Of a stretch of 64,000 nt of DNA, positions 22,115 through 33,880 are shown piece by piece. Position 1 is the stretch's first letter, and each line of letters starts with the position of its first letter. The translations under genes were made by a program, and so were the position numbers. Source of the DNA: Klebsormidium nitens. Its lineage: Eukaryota > Streptophyta > Klebsormidiophyceae > Klebsormidiales > Klebsormidiaceae. The notes under the pieces are model-generated. The model had not been told where the DNA came from and searched no databases. It saw only the letters and a list, made by a program, of their open reading frames with translations. The stretch spans positions 36,075 to 100,074 of the forward strand of contig DF236950.1 in the NCBI GenBank assembly GCA_000708835.1. The letters are read 5' to 3'.

Positions 22115-24149
22115 GCAGCTATCAGAAAATGCTGCTATAGCTTTCTGATGCAGCTATGAGAGGGCTAAAAGCGAGAAGCTTCCGCTTGTGCTTGGGAAGT
22201 GGTTCTGCTTTAAAGAATAATCGCCGAATCAAACTTTACTTTGCTCTCTTTCGGGCCCACTGTGCTCCTCACAGCACAACAGCATAATTGTCCGAGAGTC
22301 TTATCACTGGCCCCGATAGCAACGAGCTCGCCAATGCTGTGGATGTGCCCGGCTTCTCAGTGAGCGCCCATTGGCCCGGCAAGACTAGCCTTTGGACCTT
22401 GCAGTTAGACCGGATTGATCACATAGAATATGGAGACATCAGGCCCCAAAAGATCTTCCGTTTCTTTTTAGCTGCTTTGAGATATCAGTAGGCGAGTAAG
22501 TCTCATAAGTCTGATTCAATAGCACGACTTTGGCAGCATTGAGCGGATCGACATCAATCCTGATCAAAGTCTACTCTCGCTTCAGTTTGACGTCATGAGA
22601 TCGAGGACCTTTAGACGGCTAGATGTGAGAAAGCGGATAAGGATCTCGACTTGTCTAATCGTAGGCATTGGATCAACTACTGTAAGGCCGCATGAATGCA
22701 GCAATACTGCGTCATTAGAGGTCACCTGGCCTGATTGTGTCCTGCCAAAGAAAGCGACATGTGCGAAGTCCGTTTCATGCGCGCCAAAATACGAACGGCG
22801 AGATATCCAAGGGACCCAGTCCAACATTGAGCCTGCTAACTTGTCCATTCCAAGGGTCACAATATGTCGTACTGTTCACGTATTTGATTCCTCCAAAGAG
22901 TTTTGAGTCGATGAATGCTGCATCCTCGGAGCGCATCTGGGCCTCAAGCTATGAAGCTAGGGCCGAGGTCTAAGGCAGCGTACTGAAGCTAGATCCAACA
23001 GCGGATGTCAGAACACAAGCTGACATCATGAGCAGACTTTGTCACATTGCTCGGGTCAGGGGAATGCGAGCCGTCTGGCATTCGTCATGTGCTAGCAACA
23101 TCATGAACAGATTGCAGCGAAGATTTTCTGCACACTGGGATCCGACGTACGCGTGCCGGCACGTTCAAGTATGAGCCTGTCTTCAGGGATAATTCAGTGC
23201 CTCAGCGCCGCGCAGCGTGCAGCCCGCTGCACGCTGCATGGCGATAGCTGGGCCTAGGTAGCATACCAACCCAGCTCAAGGTTACGTGAGTACCTACCAA
23301 AGCCTCAGCCTTTTAACTATTACGGTAGACCGACTCCCTGTACAGTTGTACCACGCGACTTCTCTTTCCCGCGGCCAAACAGGAATCCCCCAACTGACGT
23401 CAGCCCCAGATACATACCAGATTAGCTTGCGTCATTGTATATCTTGGGGTACGCAACCGGCCGTTAAAGCTGGTGGCGTGGGTACTAACAAATCGTCCGA
23501 TGATACGCACCTTCCAAATGGCCCCTTGTAAACCGTCGATAAATTGTCGTCGATGTCATCGCCTTGTGCAAGTGAGTCAGACTCCGACAGAGCCCCCTGA
23601 CACAGCCCTACCAGATTTCCGCTGTTTCCAAATTGACCACGTAGGCTGGCGCACTGTCCAGGTGGCAGCTTCAACCGTCTCGCCCGCCTTTGCCAAGGTG
23701 TTGCTCTGCTTGAGCGGAGGTCCGAGGGCCACCATGGATGCCGCATGCCCATGTCGAGCTGGATGTGCAAGCCGATTAAAAGGTCCTCGCGCTGCGGGGT
23801 TCCCATGCACAGTGTCTGAACTATGAGCGCAAACCTGCTTTGCATGTGAAACTTTTGCGTAAATTTTGAGCAGTCTTCAGCAAAGACAAGCTGGAAAGAA
23901 ACTTCGAGCAATCGGAGAGCTCTGCGAACTTCGTCCTGTTGGTGCTGCAAGCTACCGTTTACTCGTTCAATGAAGAGGTAGAGACGGATCCTGTAGCTGC
24001 TTGAGGAGTTGGCTGTGTTTTACCTTCAAGAGAAGAAGAGTGCCGGATCAGAGATCTGAGCAAGGTCCTCGCTGAAGCATGCAATTGCCAGATTGCAAAG
24101 ATCAATAACAACGACTTCAAAGTGCTTAGAAAGTCGATCCTGAGCTGCC
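22115..24149. other. spacer between divergent genes, possible decayed gene
   Basis: This spacer lies between the starts of the coiled-coil gene (-) and the Rieske gene (+). Apart from a 172-codon minus-strand frame listed separately, the minus strand near 22.5-22.95 kb shows protein-like fragments in different frames, such as SKLFGGIKYVNSTTYCDPWN. They are interrupted by stops, as expected for an old broken gene or repeat. No family was recognised. Confidence 0.4.
23432..23950 (-). CDS. unrecognised open frame, possible gene remnant
   Basis: A 172-codon minus-strand frame starts near 23950. It reads more like protein in its first half (EVRRALRLLEVSFQLVFAED, then REDLLIGLHIQLDMG) than in its second. 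The same frame extends further upstream without an ATG (RLYLFIERVNGSLQHQQDEV), so it may be an internal exon or a fragment. GC content is lower than in the neighbouring exons. No family or function was recognised; a chance frame is possible. Confidence 0.25.
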   Translation of the reverse strand: MQHQQDEVRRALRLLEVSFQLVFAEDCSKFTQKFHMQSRFALIVQTLCMGTPQREDLLIGLHIQLDMGMRHPWWPSDLRSSRATPWQRRARRLKLPPGQCASLRGQFGNSGNLVGLCQGALSESDSLAQGDDIDDNLSTVYKGPFGRCVSSDDLLVPTPPALTAGCVPQDIQ

Positions 24150-27100
24150 ATGGAGGCGTGTGCCTCAGCCCGCACAGGAGCGTTCGCTCCCACTCATTGG
24201 ACTTCCAGCTGGAGAACTAGTGGTGGTACAGTCCGCCGCAATCAAACCCGTGGTGGACGGCCAGTATCTGGACTGCCCACTTTCTGGTCTGGTACACCCT
24301 TGTACACGCGAACCAGCTTCTTGGGTCGGTGCCAGAACCAGCAAGATGAGCGGCAAAGCTGCCGGCAGCCAACGCGGGGTGTGCGCTGCCAGGCGGTGGA
24401 GCATGCCCAGATGAGCAAGGTGTTTGCCAGACAAGCAAAGCCGGCCAGCGGGGCCGTGCAGACAGCGGGGCAGGGCACAATTGAGATCAAGGGGCGTAGA
24501 GGCGCGCAGGAGCGGGTAAAAAGCGAGGCCGACGCTGTCAACGAAGAGGTAAGGAGCCCTTGTGGTAGTGAAGCTTCATCAGCACCTGGACTCTTTGTGT
24601 GGGCGACGGTGCTGTTTGATCTGGATTGTTTGCTGGCGCTGTACATAGCGTGGTTCGAGTTAAAAAGCTTAAACACCTGGCTGACTTGACCAGGCTGATC
24701 ACCATGGGCTTGTATGAGAGAGGTCTCGGGCAAACTCGCTGACTTCGAGTTCTGTCAGTCAGCCATTCGGCCATTCGTTCTTATTCATTCATTGTGGTCT
24801 GTTGCTTGCAGAGGTTAGATGCCCTTTCAGCCACTCTGCGAGGGGCTCTGGCTGCAGCTGTCCTGAACGGGGGAGATAACCTCCATATGGTGGCAGCCTC
24901 CATCGTGGCCCTCACCCTGGTGAGTTCGCACACTTCAAACAACGTTCATGTTTTGATGGGCAACTGAAGATTACAGTTCGAACTTGTCAAAGTTCTGATA
25001 TGCAACTGTAAGATTATAAACGTCGGTAGCACTGCTGGTCATTTGAAAACACGAACAGTACAGATGGGCTGGAGCGATTTCTTGCTTGATTTTCGTTTTG
25101 CGTCCTTCTCTGCAAGTGGCGTTCAGCTTTGCATACAGTATGTTGAAAGTCTGATCCTGCTTATGCAAGAGGCTCCTCGAACGATTGCTGCTTTTTGTGC
25201 AGTGTCCAATCATGTGAAGTGTTCTGGGCTAGCAGTTTGATCTAATGCCCAGGTCTTCCTTTGGAGGTTCTGTTGTTTCCTTTTAGTCTATCGAGGCACC
25301 TGTGTTGTATCGGTTTCTGCACAGTACTTAGCTTACTTATTCCACGTGCTGACTCGCCCCACTTGTGTTTTCCAGGCCTCTGTTCCCCCTCAGCAGCTGG
25401 GCACTTTCATCATGCAACTAGGAGACTCCACCGTCCTGCCTTCCCAACAACAAATTGAAAAGCTGCTCAGGTAGGAGGACATATTCCACACTTTAGGAGT
25501 TTGATTCCGGCCTTTCAGGACCTTTGTCCTGCTGGGCAGTTTCCTTCTCTTCTCATACATTTGAAACGAACTGGACTGCATGCGTTTTTCTTTGCTTCTA
25601 ACAATCCGAGGAATAATCAAGTGATCGAGGAGAGCTGCCCACATGGCCCGAACGATCTTCCGCATTCATCAGTTGAATGCCTCAGTCACGTGTTTCGTTC
25701 CTGTGCTTGCGGATTTTAGTATATGCTTTTACCTCTTTGAGCTGTCTTGACTTTGTAAGACTGATTTGATTAGTTTGGGATCCTGCGTTGGATTTGTTCT
25801 GCATGCCATGCTTCCCCTCTCGAATAAAAATCAAGCGTTTCATGTGATGCGTCCTGTGAGAATCTGGGTTTGGTTTCCTACGTTTTCGACTAGCTTTTCA
25901 ATGTGACATCTTAGTCGGGGTTTGTCACGTTCAGTCACCTATTTCTTCCCTAGCCTTTTTCTCTCTCTCTCTGATCTATGTTGGACAGGGACAAGTTTGC
26001 TGGGGCAGTCGTCCCTGTTTCATGGACCTTTTGATTGAGCCTTTTCCACATCTTGCACGAGCTGAACTTCACTTGCCTTTGTCCCTGGCAGACGCATCGA
26101 CCACGCTCTGCGCAGCTCCGCCTCCGGCCGCTCCAACCTGTTACAGCTCAAGGAGGCCGTGCGCCTGCTCCAGCAGAGCAGCGCCGCGCCATCCTCGCAA
26201 GTCTCGCACCTCCTCAAGGCGGCCGGAGACACCGCCTCCGCCCTCGGCACTTCTGCTGCATCCAGCCTTAGCCGGAGCCTTAGCGGCGCCTCTGCGATTG
26301 GCTCCTCGGCTGCAGAAGGCGTGGCACGTGGCTTCGCTGACGTGGCGCGCAAGGTGGCCGAGGTGGTCATTCAGTCGGACGACGGGCTCAAGGTGTCCTT
26401 CGCCATGGACATCGACATGACGTCACCTAAGGCGCCCACTGCAGAAAAAGTTGGTGCGTTTGGGCCGCAGGCGGGTGAAGACGTCTTCGCGATGCTGCAG
26501 TCGGCAGTAACGGCGCAGCGCACAGCTAAGGCCGCCAAGAAGGGCTTCAAGGTGCTGTCGGAAGACGACGGCCGGGTGGGCCGGAAGGAGCCCGTGGTGT
26601 ACGTGCCGCTCGAGCTGGCGGCCAACGTGACTGACAGCAAGCCCGTCCAGGTGCAGGTGGGCGACCGCCACGTTTCTGAAACGCCAAGTGGCAACATGCG
26701 ATCGACCGTCTTTCTCTGATCTGTTTCGACGTTCGTCGAAGAGTCTTTACATTTGTTTACACGTGTCTTGACATTTCGTACGATTTCATTTGCTTCGCTT
26801 TGTTTCAATAGACTCTAGAAAAACATGCTTCGAAGCAAGTGGGCGGGCAGAGTTTGCCAGAGACGCATTCCTTTTCGAGTCGCCCATCAGCGGGACGAGA
26901 GTTGACAAACTCTCTTCTTGTTTTCTGTGCGCAGGTGTACGGTCAGACGTTGGTACTGTGGCGCCCCCGCCCCGGCGAGGTGGCTGCCATGTCGGACGTG
27001 TGCCCGCACCGCGGCGCGTCGCTGGCCATGGGCTCGCTTGTGGGCACCACCGGCAAGGACGGCCGCGGCAAGTGCGTCAAGTGCCCCTACCACGGCCTCG

Positions 27101-29203
27101 AGTTCGACGCCGCGGGGACGTGCCAGAAGAAGAACATCCACCTCGACCCCATCAAGGTGAGGCGGACTTCGCTCCTTGCGGAAGTTTGACTCGTCAGGCC
27201 TTTTGTTAAGTTCGTGTACGCTTAGTTTACGGGCTTCCAACATTGGATCGGCTCTGCTAATCCGGTTTGCGCGTCGTTGTGTAGTTTTCAGTGGGTTTAG
27301 CGTACGCTTAGTATACGGGCTTCCAACATTGGATCGGCTCTGCTTATCCGGTTTGCGCGTCGTTGTGTAGCTTTCAGTGTGTCGAATCTATATGAAAATC
27401 CTGTTCGCTACTTGTGGTAGATCGAGCTTCATTCGAACGACGGCTTCCTCCGTGATCCTAGAGTTCTCCGCGTGGCTGTTTCGCTGGATAATGAACCAAG
27501 CAGTGGGGTAATTCGGCTTCGTCGGTGAGAAGGCTGCCCAGGACTTCGCTAGATTGACCTCTAATATTGCTCACGCGTCGCTTCCACGCAGATTGTGGAG
27601 GCCAACGGCGTTATCTGGATGGAGGAGAAGGCCCCGGCGACGGGCGTGATCGACGTGGAGGCCATGGAGATGCCCCCCCTGCTGCGCTCCGTCATGGAGT
27701 CGCTGGCCCCCGAGCCACGTGACCCCCCCGCGAGCGCTATCCCCGCCGTCCCCCGCACCCTGCTCCGCCCCAAGCGCAGCAACGCGCCCGCGGCCGCGCT
27801 CGACGCCCCGCCCGCCACCCCGCTCCCTCAGGCCGAAGTACCCGATGACGTTATGCGCGCGCGCGCGGAGGCGCTCTCGGACGCTCGGCCGAGGAGCGAC
27901 GTGGAGGTGCTGGATGGGCCGGCTCTGGCCGCCGGAAAGAGTGACGGTGCCGAGGAGGGCCACGTGGAGGTCGCGCTGGTGACGGAGGATGACACACCCG
28001 AGGAGCCCAACGCGGGGCTGCCCTTCAACGAACACTTCCTGGACCCCCACTACTCGTGAGTCGCCTACAGTGCTCAGTCCCAACCTGTTACGAGAACCGA
28101 GGTGCTTTTCCTCGACCTGTTGACAGGATCCTCGACCTGTTGACAGGATCCTGCGACCTGGGTTTGCTTGCATGTAACATCTTCTGGAATTGTTTGAAAG
28201 CGCGTGATAGGGTCGAACATGTAGATTATCGATTGCAAGTCACTGAGCTGACATAACATGCCTCTGAGTGTGCAGTTGCTAGTTTCACCGATTCGTAGCC
28301 GCGTAACGAGTCATCTATGCGACTACTTTCATCGATTTTTTAACGGTCTCATTGTCGGGTGCCAGGCCTCGTTTTCTTCGTCGTCGGATTCCTGGCCTGC
28401 GGAAATTTTCCTTTATTAAAGCTGTTCGTTCTTGCACGCGTGCAGGCAGCTGGGCGGGACGGTGGACATTGAGAGCGCGCCCCGCGCGGTGGTGGACAAC
28501 ACGTTCGACCTGCACCACATGATGTACGTGCACGCCTCCAGCTTCGGCGGCGGCGAGCTCATCCGCACGTGGAAGCCGGACCCGCTCACCATCTGCTTCG
28601 AGTACGGCATGAACCAGCGGAGCAACCCGTTCAGCAAGTTCTTCGGCGACGGCCGCGTGCTGGTCACCATGCAGCGGTCGCCCCCTTACAGCGCCATGGT
28701 CACCGTGGGCGACCCCAGCGGGGCTGTCGTGCTCAAGACGCTGACGCACGTCGTGCCCATCTCCTCCACCAAGTCCAAGCTCGTATGGCAGGTCAGCGCT
28801 CTTTACCGTCCGTTTTACTATTGTCCGAATTGTGAAGCTCCGAAGGGGTTCAATTCACCTTCGTTTCCTTGCACGTGCTTTTCTTCGTACGGTCGTTCCC
28901 TACCTGTGGCTTCATGTCCTAATTGTGGCTTCATGTTTATAATTGCACCCGGGCTGGCGGTTTCCTCGTGCCTGTTTCGACCCTTACTTGTTTCGACTGG
29001 TGAACCCGTTTCGTCTCGCTCTTTCGTAGCAAGGTGCTAACGATTCTCTTGTGCGTGTGCAGCTGCTGCGCAACTTCGGGCGGCCGTCGTTCATGGACTT
29101 CTTCTTCCGGCAAGCGGTAAAGCAGATTCTGGCGGAGGACAAGGCCGTGCTGGAGGGCGTCAACCTGCACGGTGTGCGTAAGGGCATGGACCTCGGCATC
29201 TAG
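24150..29203 (+). CDS. Rieske-type non-haem iron oxygenase
   Basis: Eight exons: 24150 (or 24411)-24548, 24812-24919, 25376-25470, 26092-26656, 26935-27156, 27592-28055, 28446-28791, 29063-29203. The protein has 779 residues, or 692 from the ATG at 24411; numbers here use the latter. The longer start adds a Ser/Thr/Arg-rich stretch that could be a plastid transit peptide. Residues 1-300 are a helical and Ala/Ser-rich extension of unknown role. The Rieske [2Fe-2S] site is C325-x-H327 and C352-x2-H355. The catalytic mononuclear iron motif is DNTFDLHHMMYVH with D552, H555 and H560, and a carboxylate helix near the end (ILAEDKAVLEG) is typical. Such enzymes hydroxylate, demethylate or desaturate ring or pigment substrates using ferredoxin; the substrate is unknown. 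An about 155-residue acidic/Pro-rich segment separates the two domains, and the Rieske cysteine pairs are spaced more widely than usual. Confidence 0.87.
27216..27383. repeat. 86-bp tandem duplication in an intron
   Basis: Two near-identical units (27216-27301 and 27302 to about 27383) beginning GTACGCTTAG lie in intron 5 of the Rieske gene. Only a few substitutions separate them, so the duplication is recent relative to the gene. Splice sites are outside the repeat. Confidence 0.8.
28111..28150. repeat. perfect 20-bp tandem duplication
   Basis: CTCGACCTGTTGACAGGATC occurs twice in a row (28111-28130 and 28131-28150) in intron 6 of the Rieske gene. The copies are identical, so this is a recent slippage or repair event. 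Confidence 0.85.
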
Positions 29204-30494
29204 AGCGGGCACAAAACGGGGCGCACGCAAATTGCTGGGGGCTGTCAGCATATTGGAAAGGTGTAAGACCGACGAGAGGTTTGACGAACGTCCATTTGGT
29301 CGCAGCTCGCGTGAGGTTCGCATATACATGTACTGTGTTTGATAAACGGACGACTGACATGTAGACATATGTAGGATTAGTTGCTCGCGCGCTGCAAAGA
29401 TTCGTGTATTCAAATACTGATGTTGTAGATAGCATTTCGTGCGTGACGATTTTGTGTGAAGAAGCAGCGTTTGCTGTTACGTGTGCATAGAAACAGTTGA
29501 AGCTGACTGCGTGGCATGTGTAGAGTTTGCGATTGGATATGGTAGACGAAAGATAGTACTAACAAAGGTACGTAGATTAGTCTTACAAGGGTAGTGCATA
29601 GACATACCTGACTCGTACTTGACCTGTCAAAGGAATGTAGATAATTCACTCGTGTAAAGATTGTAGCTTCGACTTTACGAACTAATCTGCTATATTTTTA
29701 TAGCGAATTGCAATACCACGGTTTGATCTTCTAGATTGTCGGGTTCAGAACATATTGAATCGCTCATCATGTGATGCTAGCTTTCAAACCTCCATATTTA
29801 CCTGCGTTAAAGTGCAAATGGCTCTTCAAGCAATCATTGATGTCCTTATTAGGCATGGCTCGAGCGGTTGTAAGATTAAAGTTGAAGGGTTGCGGTCACT
29901 AGCCGCACTAGCCGCGAGTGCGTTGACGCCTCCGACGGGTTGCTTGCACTAACCAACGGTATGCCGGAATTTGGCATACATTTGTAATGTGTGGACCTCT
30001 ACGAAGAAACATGCGATGACTGTGTGACAGCCTCTATGGCCGCATTGGCAGAAAACTTTGTGTAGGGTTGAGCATCAAGAACAAGATCGAAGATTTGCTT
30101 ACCGAAGTACGAAGCACATGGCGCCCAGGGTGGAGCCAGGGGGGAGCCAGCAGCTGTAGCATTGAAACTGGTGGATTTAGGGGTGGGGACTTGAAAGTCA
30201 TGGAACATCATATAACGTTGCGGTTGGTGGACCTAGGTTAAGGTGTAACCCAGATGGGTCAACAGCGCTGCATATATGAATTATGTGACGGACGATTTAG
30301 GGTTTCGCCTTAAACCTGAAATTTTTAGAAGGGTTTGCATACGTGGCGGGTGTCGTGGAGTTGCCCAACCGTTGATAGCACTGGAGTCGCCAGCGTCAGC
30401 AATAGGTGATCTTATTCTCTGCACCTCTCGAAGCTGGAGCATTCTTTCAACTTCAAGGAAGAGTTGGTCGTCTATCTCGCCCATTTCTTCCACC
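29204..30494. other. intergenic, 3' flank of Rieske gene and 5' flank of protease gene
   Basis: AT-rich DNA without a supported gene. The last 250 bases should hold the promoter and leader of the protease: a CATATATGAA TATA-like word near 30271 and a TTTAGGGTTT box at 30297-30306. I saw no RNA gene or repeat of note. Confidence 0.5.
30297..30310 (+). promoter_or_regulatory. telo-box-like element TTTAGGGTTTCGCC
   Basis: TTTAGGGTTTCGCC begins 198 bases upstream of the protease ATG, about 25 bases after a CATATATGAA TATA-like word. Nearly the same word, TTTAGGGTTCGCC, is in the divergent promoter at 13832. The match extends beyond the telo-box core, suggesting a shared promoter or leader element. 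The role is inferred. Confidence 0.45.
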
Positions 30495-33400
30495 ATGGCT
30501 GCCAGCTCTCTGCTTCTGCTCGTGACCTTGCTTGCTGCGGTTTCCGCTGCCTCTGCGTGGCGGCCTCTATTCCCCATCGTCCAGCCGAGCGTGGATAGTC
30601 TGCTGGGGGTGGAGGACAAGTTTGGCGCGTTCCTGGTGCAGTATGGCAAAAACTACACAGGCAGCCAATATTTGCACCGCCTCAAGGTCTTCCGGGACAA
30701 CTTGGTCAAGGCAACACTCAATCAGGTGCGCGGACTACAGCATTGAGCTGGTCAATATAGAAGGAATTGATGTTTCGGCAGAATGGGCGTCAAGGTGGAC
30801 GAGCAGTCATATGCTTGGGGCTGGTCCAAATTGCCCCTTGTGGCAGGTCTGATTACTGAGCTGCTACCTTAAGGTGGAGGGGGGAAATTGGGAACAAAAA
30901 GGGGAAATTACCAAACATAGCTATGGATGAACGAGACGTTGATTGCACTCCATCCGAGACCACCATGTGCCCGACACCCACTTTAAGCATATGCACCTCA
31001 CCTTTAACTTCAGTGCGTCCCCTCTGAGTTATAGGCTGCCTGTCTATAAGAACGTCAAAGTTGGGCATCCTTGGCTCGCAATTTTTCCACACTGCAATCG
31101 GCAGGATGATGTCCTCTTATTAACTGGTTTTGTGATCCTTTTCGGGAATCGAATTTATTTTGGTTCTGTGAAAGATTTGGTCTGCCAAATGACACAAGGT
31201 GTGAAAGTGGCGCTCTTAGTTGTGTGCCACGAGCATTAGACTTGGAGATGGTTCCGCTTGTTTACCTCAAGTGTTGGTTGTCGATCATAAGGGCAGAACG
31301 GAAACAATCTCTTTTACAACCAATCTTTCAGAAACCGGGGGCACTGCACCATCGACACCCCCGTACAGCCGTTTTGTCGTTCTGTCCTTCTTGGGGTCTT
31401 CTTCAAGTGGCAGAGGCTGCGAGAATTACTCCTTTTTCTCACCAGTATTTCTTTGTTGATTGCCCTAGTTTGACCTCTTGAGTCGCTTCGCTTCTTTCCT
31501 CGCAATATCTCATACTTTTGTGCATGCTGGGCGGTCACAGCACCCCAACATTGTCTTGATCAGCGCTGTTCCTACTATTGTATGGTCTTTCAGGAAGCTT
31601 TGTTTCGGAACGCCTTGGTCAATTTGCACGACTTTAGGGGCCACTTTTGATCCTATTCAGCAAGACCCACATCAAAACCCCTCTTTTTACGAGCAAGTGC
31701 CCTCTCTCCGACCTGCGCACTTCCTATTGCAATTGTGCACTGTGTGCAACCCTACCTTTGTCCTACTTCTCTTGCAAAGTCTCGTTCTGCAAGTCTCAAG
31801 CTCAACGGACATATTCTGAATCAATACTTGTCTGCCCCCCCTAGTTGAACGACCCCGGTGCGCAGCACGGTATCACGCAATTCTCTGACCTGACTGAGGA
31901 GGAGTTCCAGCACTACTACCTGGGCCTGGCCTCCGCGCACGAGCCGGGCGAGAGCATTCCCGTCGCCCCCCCGCTGCCCACTGGGGACCTCCCCGAGACG
32001 TTTGACTGGCGCGACAGGGGCGCGGTGACGCCCGTGAAGAACCAGGGCATGTGCGGCTCCTGCTGGGCGTTTGCCACCACGGGCGCCATCGAGGGCGCGC
32101 ACTACGTCAAGACGGGCGAGCTCGTCAGCCTCTCGGAGCAGGAGCTCGTGGACTGCGACCATGAGGTGGGGGAACACATTCATGTTGGGATTATGGAGAT
32201 TGGTTATTTGATGGATATTCTCTTGTGATTTCGGCGTTGAAAGGCTTATGTTTAGATTTCGACATTGAAATGCTTCTTTAATATCTGAGTATTGGCTGTG
32301 ACTGGGAGCCTCAGTGCTGGGATAATTCTTTTGAGGTAAGGGAAGACGGGTGTACACACAATCGGCTATTGCTCACGAGTAGAAACTAGGTGTAATATCA
32401 TCATGTAATCTAAGAAGGTCTTCTATCATCAGGTAAGCCGCTTGTGTAGCCTCTTCGGCACTTACTGGTAAGGCTAGAGCAACATCGCGCTCAGGGTGCT
32501 GTCATTGTACACGCCCATATGTCAGGATGGAGCTTGAGCCACTTCATGTAGTATAAGCGCAATTTTGGTGCTATACTTGCAGTTATCCAATAGATAAGAA
32601 TTCGATCTCACTTACTCTCAGTAGAACAAGACGTCCTTTTTTATGTCGCTCTCACCTTCACTTCCCTGCTGCCTGCTTAGGGGACTTCCTCGCTATGCTG
32701 CCCCTGGGGTAAACGTGCAGTGGTGTTTTCCCCGCAACTCTGCCCTTTTTAATAGGCCCCCCCTCTTGCATATTTACAGTGCGACCCCAATTTCCCGGAG
32801 GCGTGTGACAGCGGGTGCAGCGGAGGGCTGCCTAACAATGCGCTGGAGTGGATCGTGGATAAGGGTGGCCTCGTTTCGGAGGCGGACTACCCCTACTCGG
32901 GCCAGGACGGCACCTGCAAGCTCACCGACTCTCTCACGATTGCGGCCAAGGTTGACAACTTTTCGCGCGTCGCAGTCGACGAAGAGCAGGTGCGTACCCG
33001 CCCGCCAAGACAGGGCCTGTGACGGGTCTTGGTATTTGTCCATCGACCATTCTCCTGGAGTTCGTCAAAGTAGCTCACTAGCCAAGTGGCAATCGATTGG
33101 TCCCTTATTGGTGCCCAAGCAGACATAGGCATGATCCACCTTGTTTCCTTCCCCGTTGAGCTGTCATGTGAAAGCCTTGATACTGTCGAAAAGCTGGCTC
33201 CGACCGTCGATTCACAGTACCTGCTGTATTATGTCCTTCTTCCTGACACCCGCTCCAGTCAAAGCGCTCCTTACTGCATACAGGATCACATGTATGATCG
33301 CAAGCCTGCTTCCTGACCTGTTACCTTACTGCGCTGCAGATTGCGGCGAACCTGGTGAAGTTCGGCCCGCTGGCCATCGGCATCAACGCCAACTACCTGC

Positions 33401-33880
33401 AGACGTACATTGGCGGCGTGACGTGCCCGCTGATCTGCAACCGGCACGCGCTGAACCACGGCGTGGTGCTGGTGGGCTACGGCGTGCACGGCTTCACGCC
33501 CATCCGCCTCGGCTTCAAGCCGTACTGGATCGTCAAGAACTCTTGGGGGCCGCACTGGGGCGAGCAGGGCTACTTCAAGTGAGGCCATACACGGCACCGC
33601 CCAGGCCTTCCGCTGCAGGCCGCTGGCGAGCTGAAGTACAGTTTGCAAAAGAAATGAAGAGGTGCTTGCGAGAAAAGGCAAATGCAGATGTCTTGCCGTT
33701 CCTTTTCGCTTGCACCCGCTTGTACGAGCGGTTTGTGTTGGCGGCCGTGAGCTGCAGTGGACGTGCAAGGAGGGAAAGACGAACAGAGCTGATGCGACTT
33801 TGCTGTCGTGCAGGATTTGCCGCGGGAAGGGCGAGTGCGGACTCAACACGATGGTGTCGGCCGTTATCAAGGCAGAGTGA
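30495..33880 (+). CDS. RD19: RD19/cathepsin F-type papain-family cysteine protease
   Basis: Five exons: 30495-30725, 31845-32165, 32780-32989, 33340-33578, 33814-33880, giving 355 residues. A signal peptide (about 1-21, [18 protein letters not shown]) targets the secretory path; RD19-type enzymes are vacuolar/lysosomal. The propeptide keeps the ERFNIN-like helix ([12 protein letters not shown]) and the [13 protein letters not shown] motif. Mature enzyme probably begins near 126 ([20 protein letters not shown]). The catalytic triad is intact: Q144 oxyanion, C150 in CGSCW, H294 in [11 protein letters not shown]321 in KNSWG. Text such as [16 protein letters not shown] and [11 protein letters not shown] is typical of the RD19 clade. 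The length is normal and there is no granulin tail, unlike RD21. Intron 1 is the longest (1.1 kb). It is likely a functional gene. Confidence 0.95.

Noticed and set aside
28432-29040. 202-codon frame continuing past Rieske-gene exon 7
   Set aside because: The part after 28791 is intron: clear GTCAGC donor, and the next exon at 29063 restores the family C terminus.
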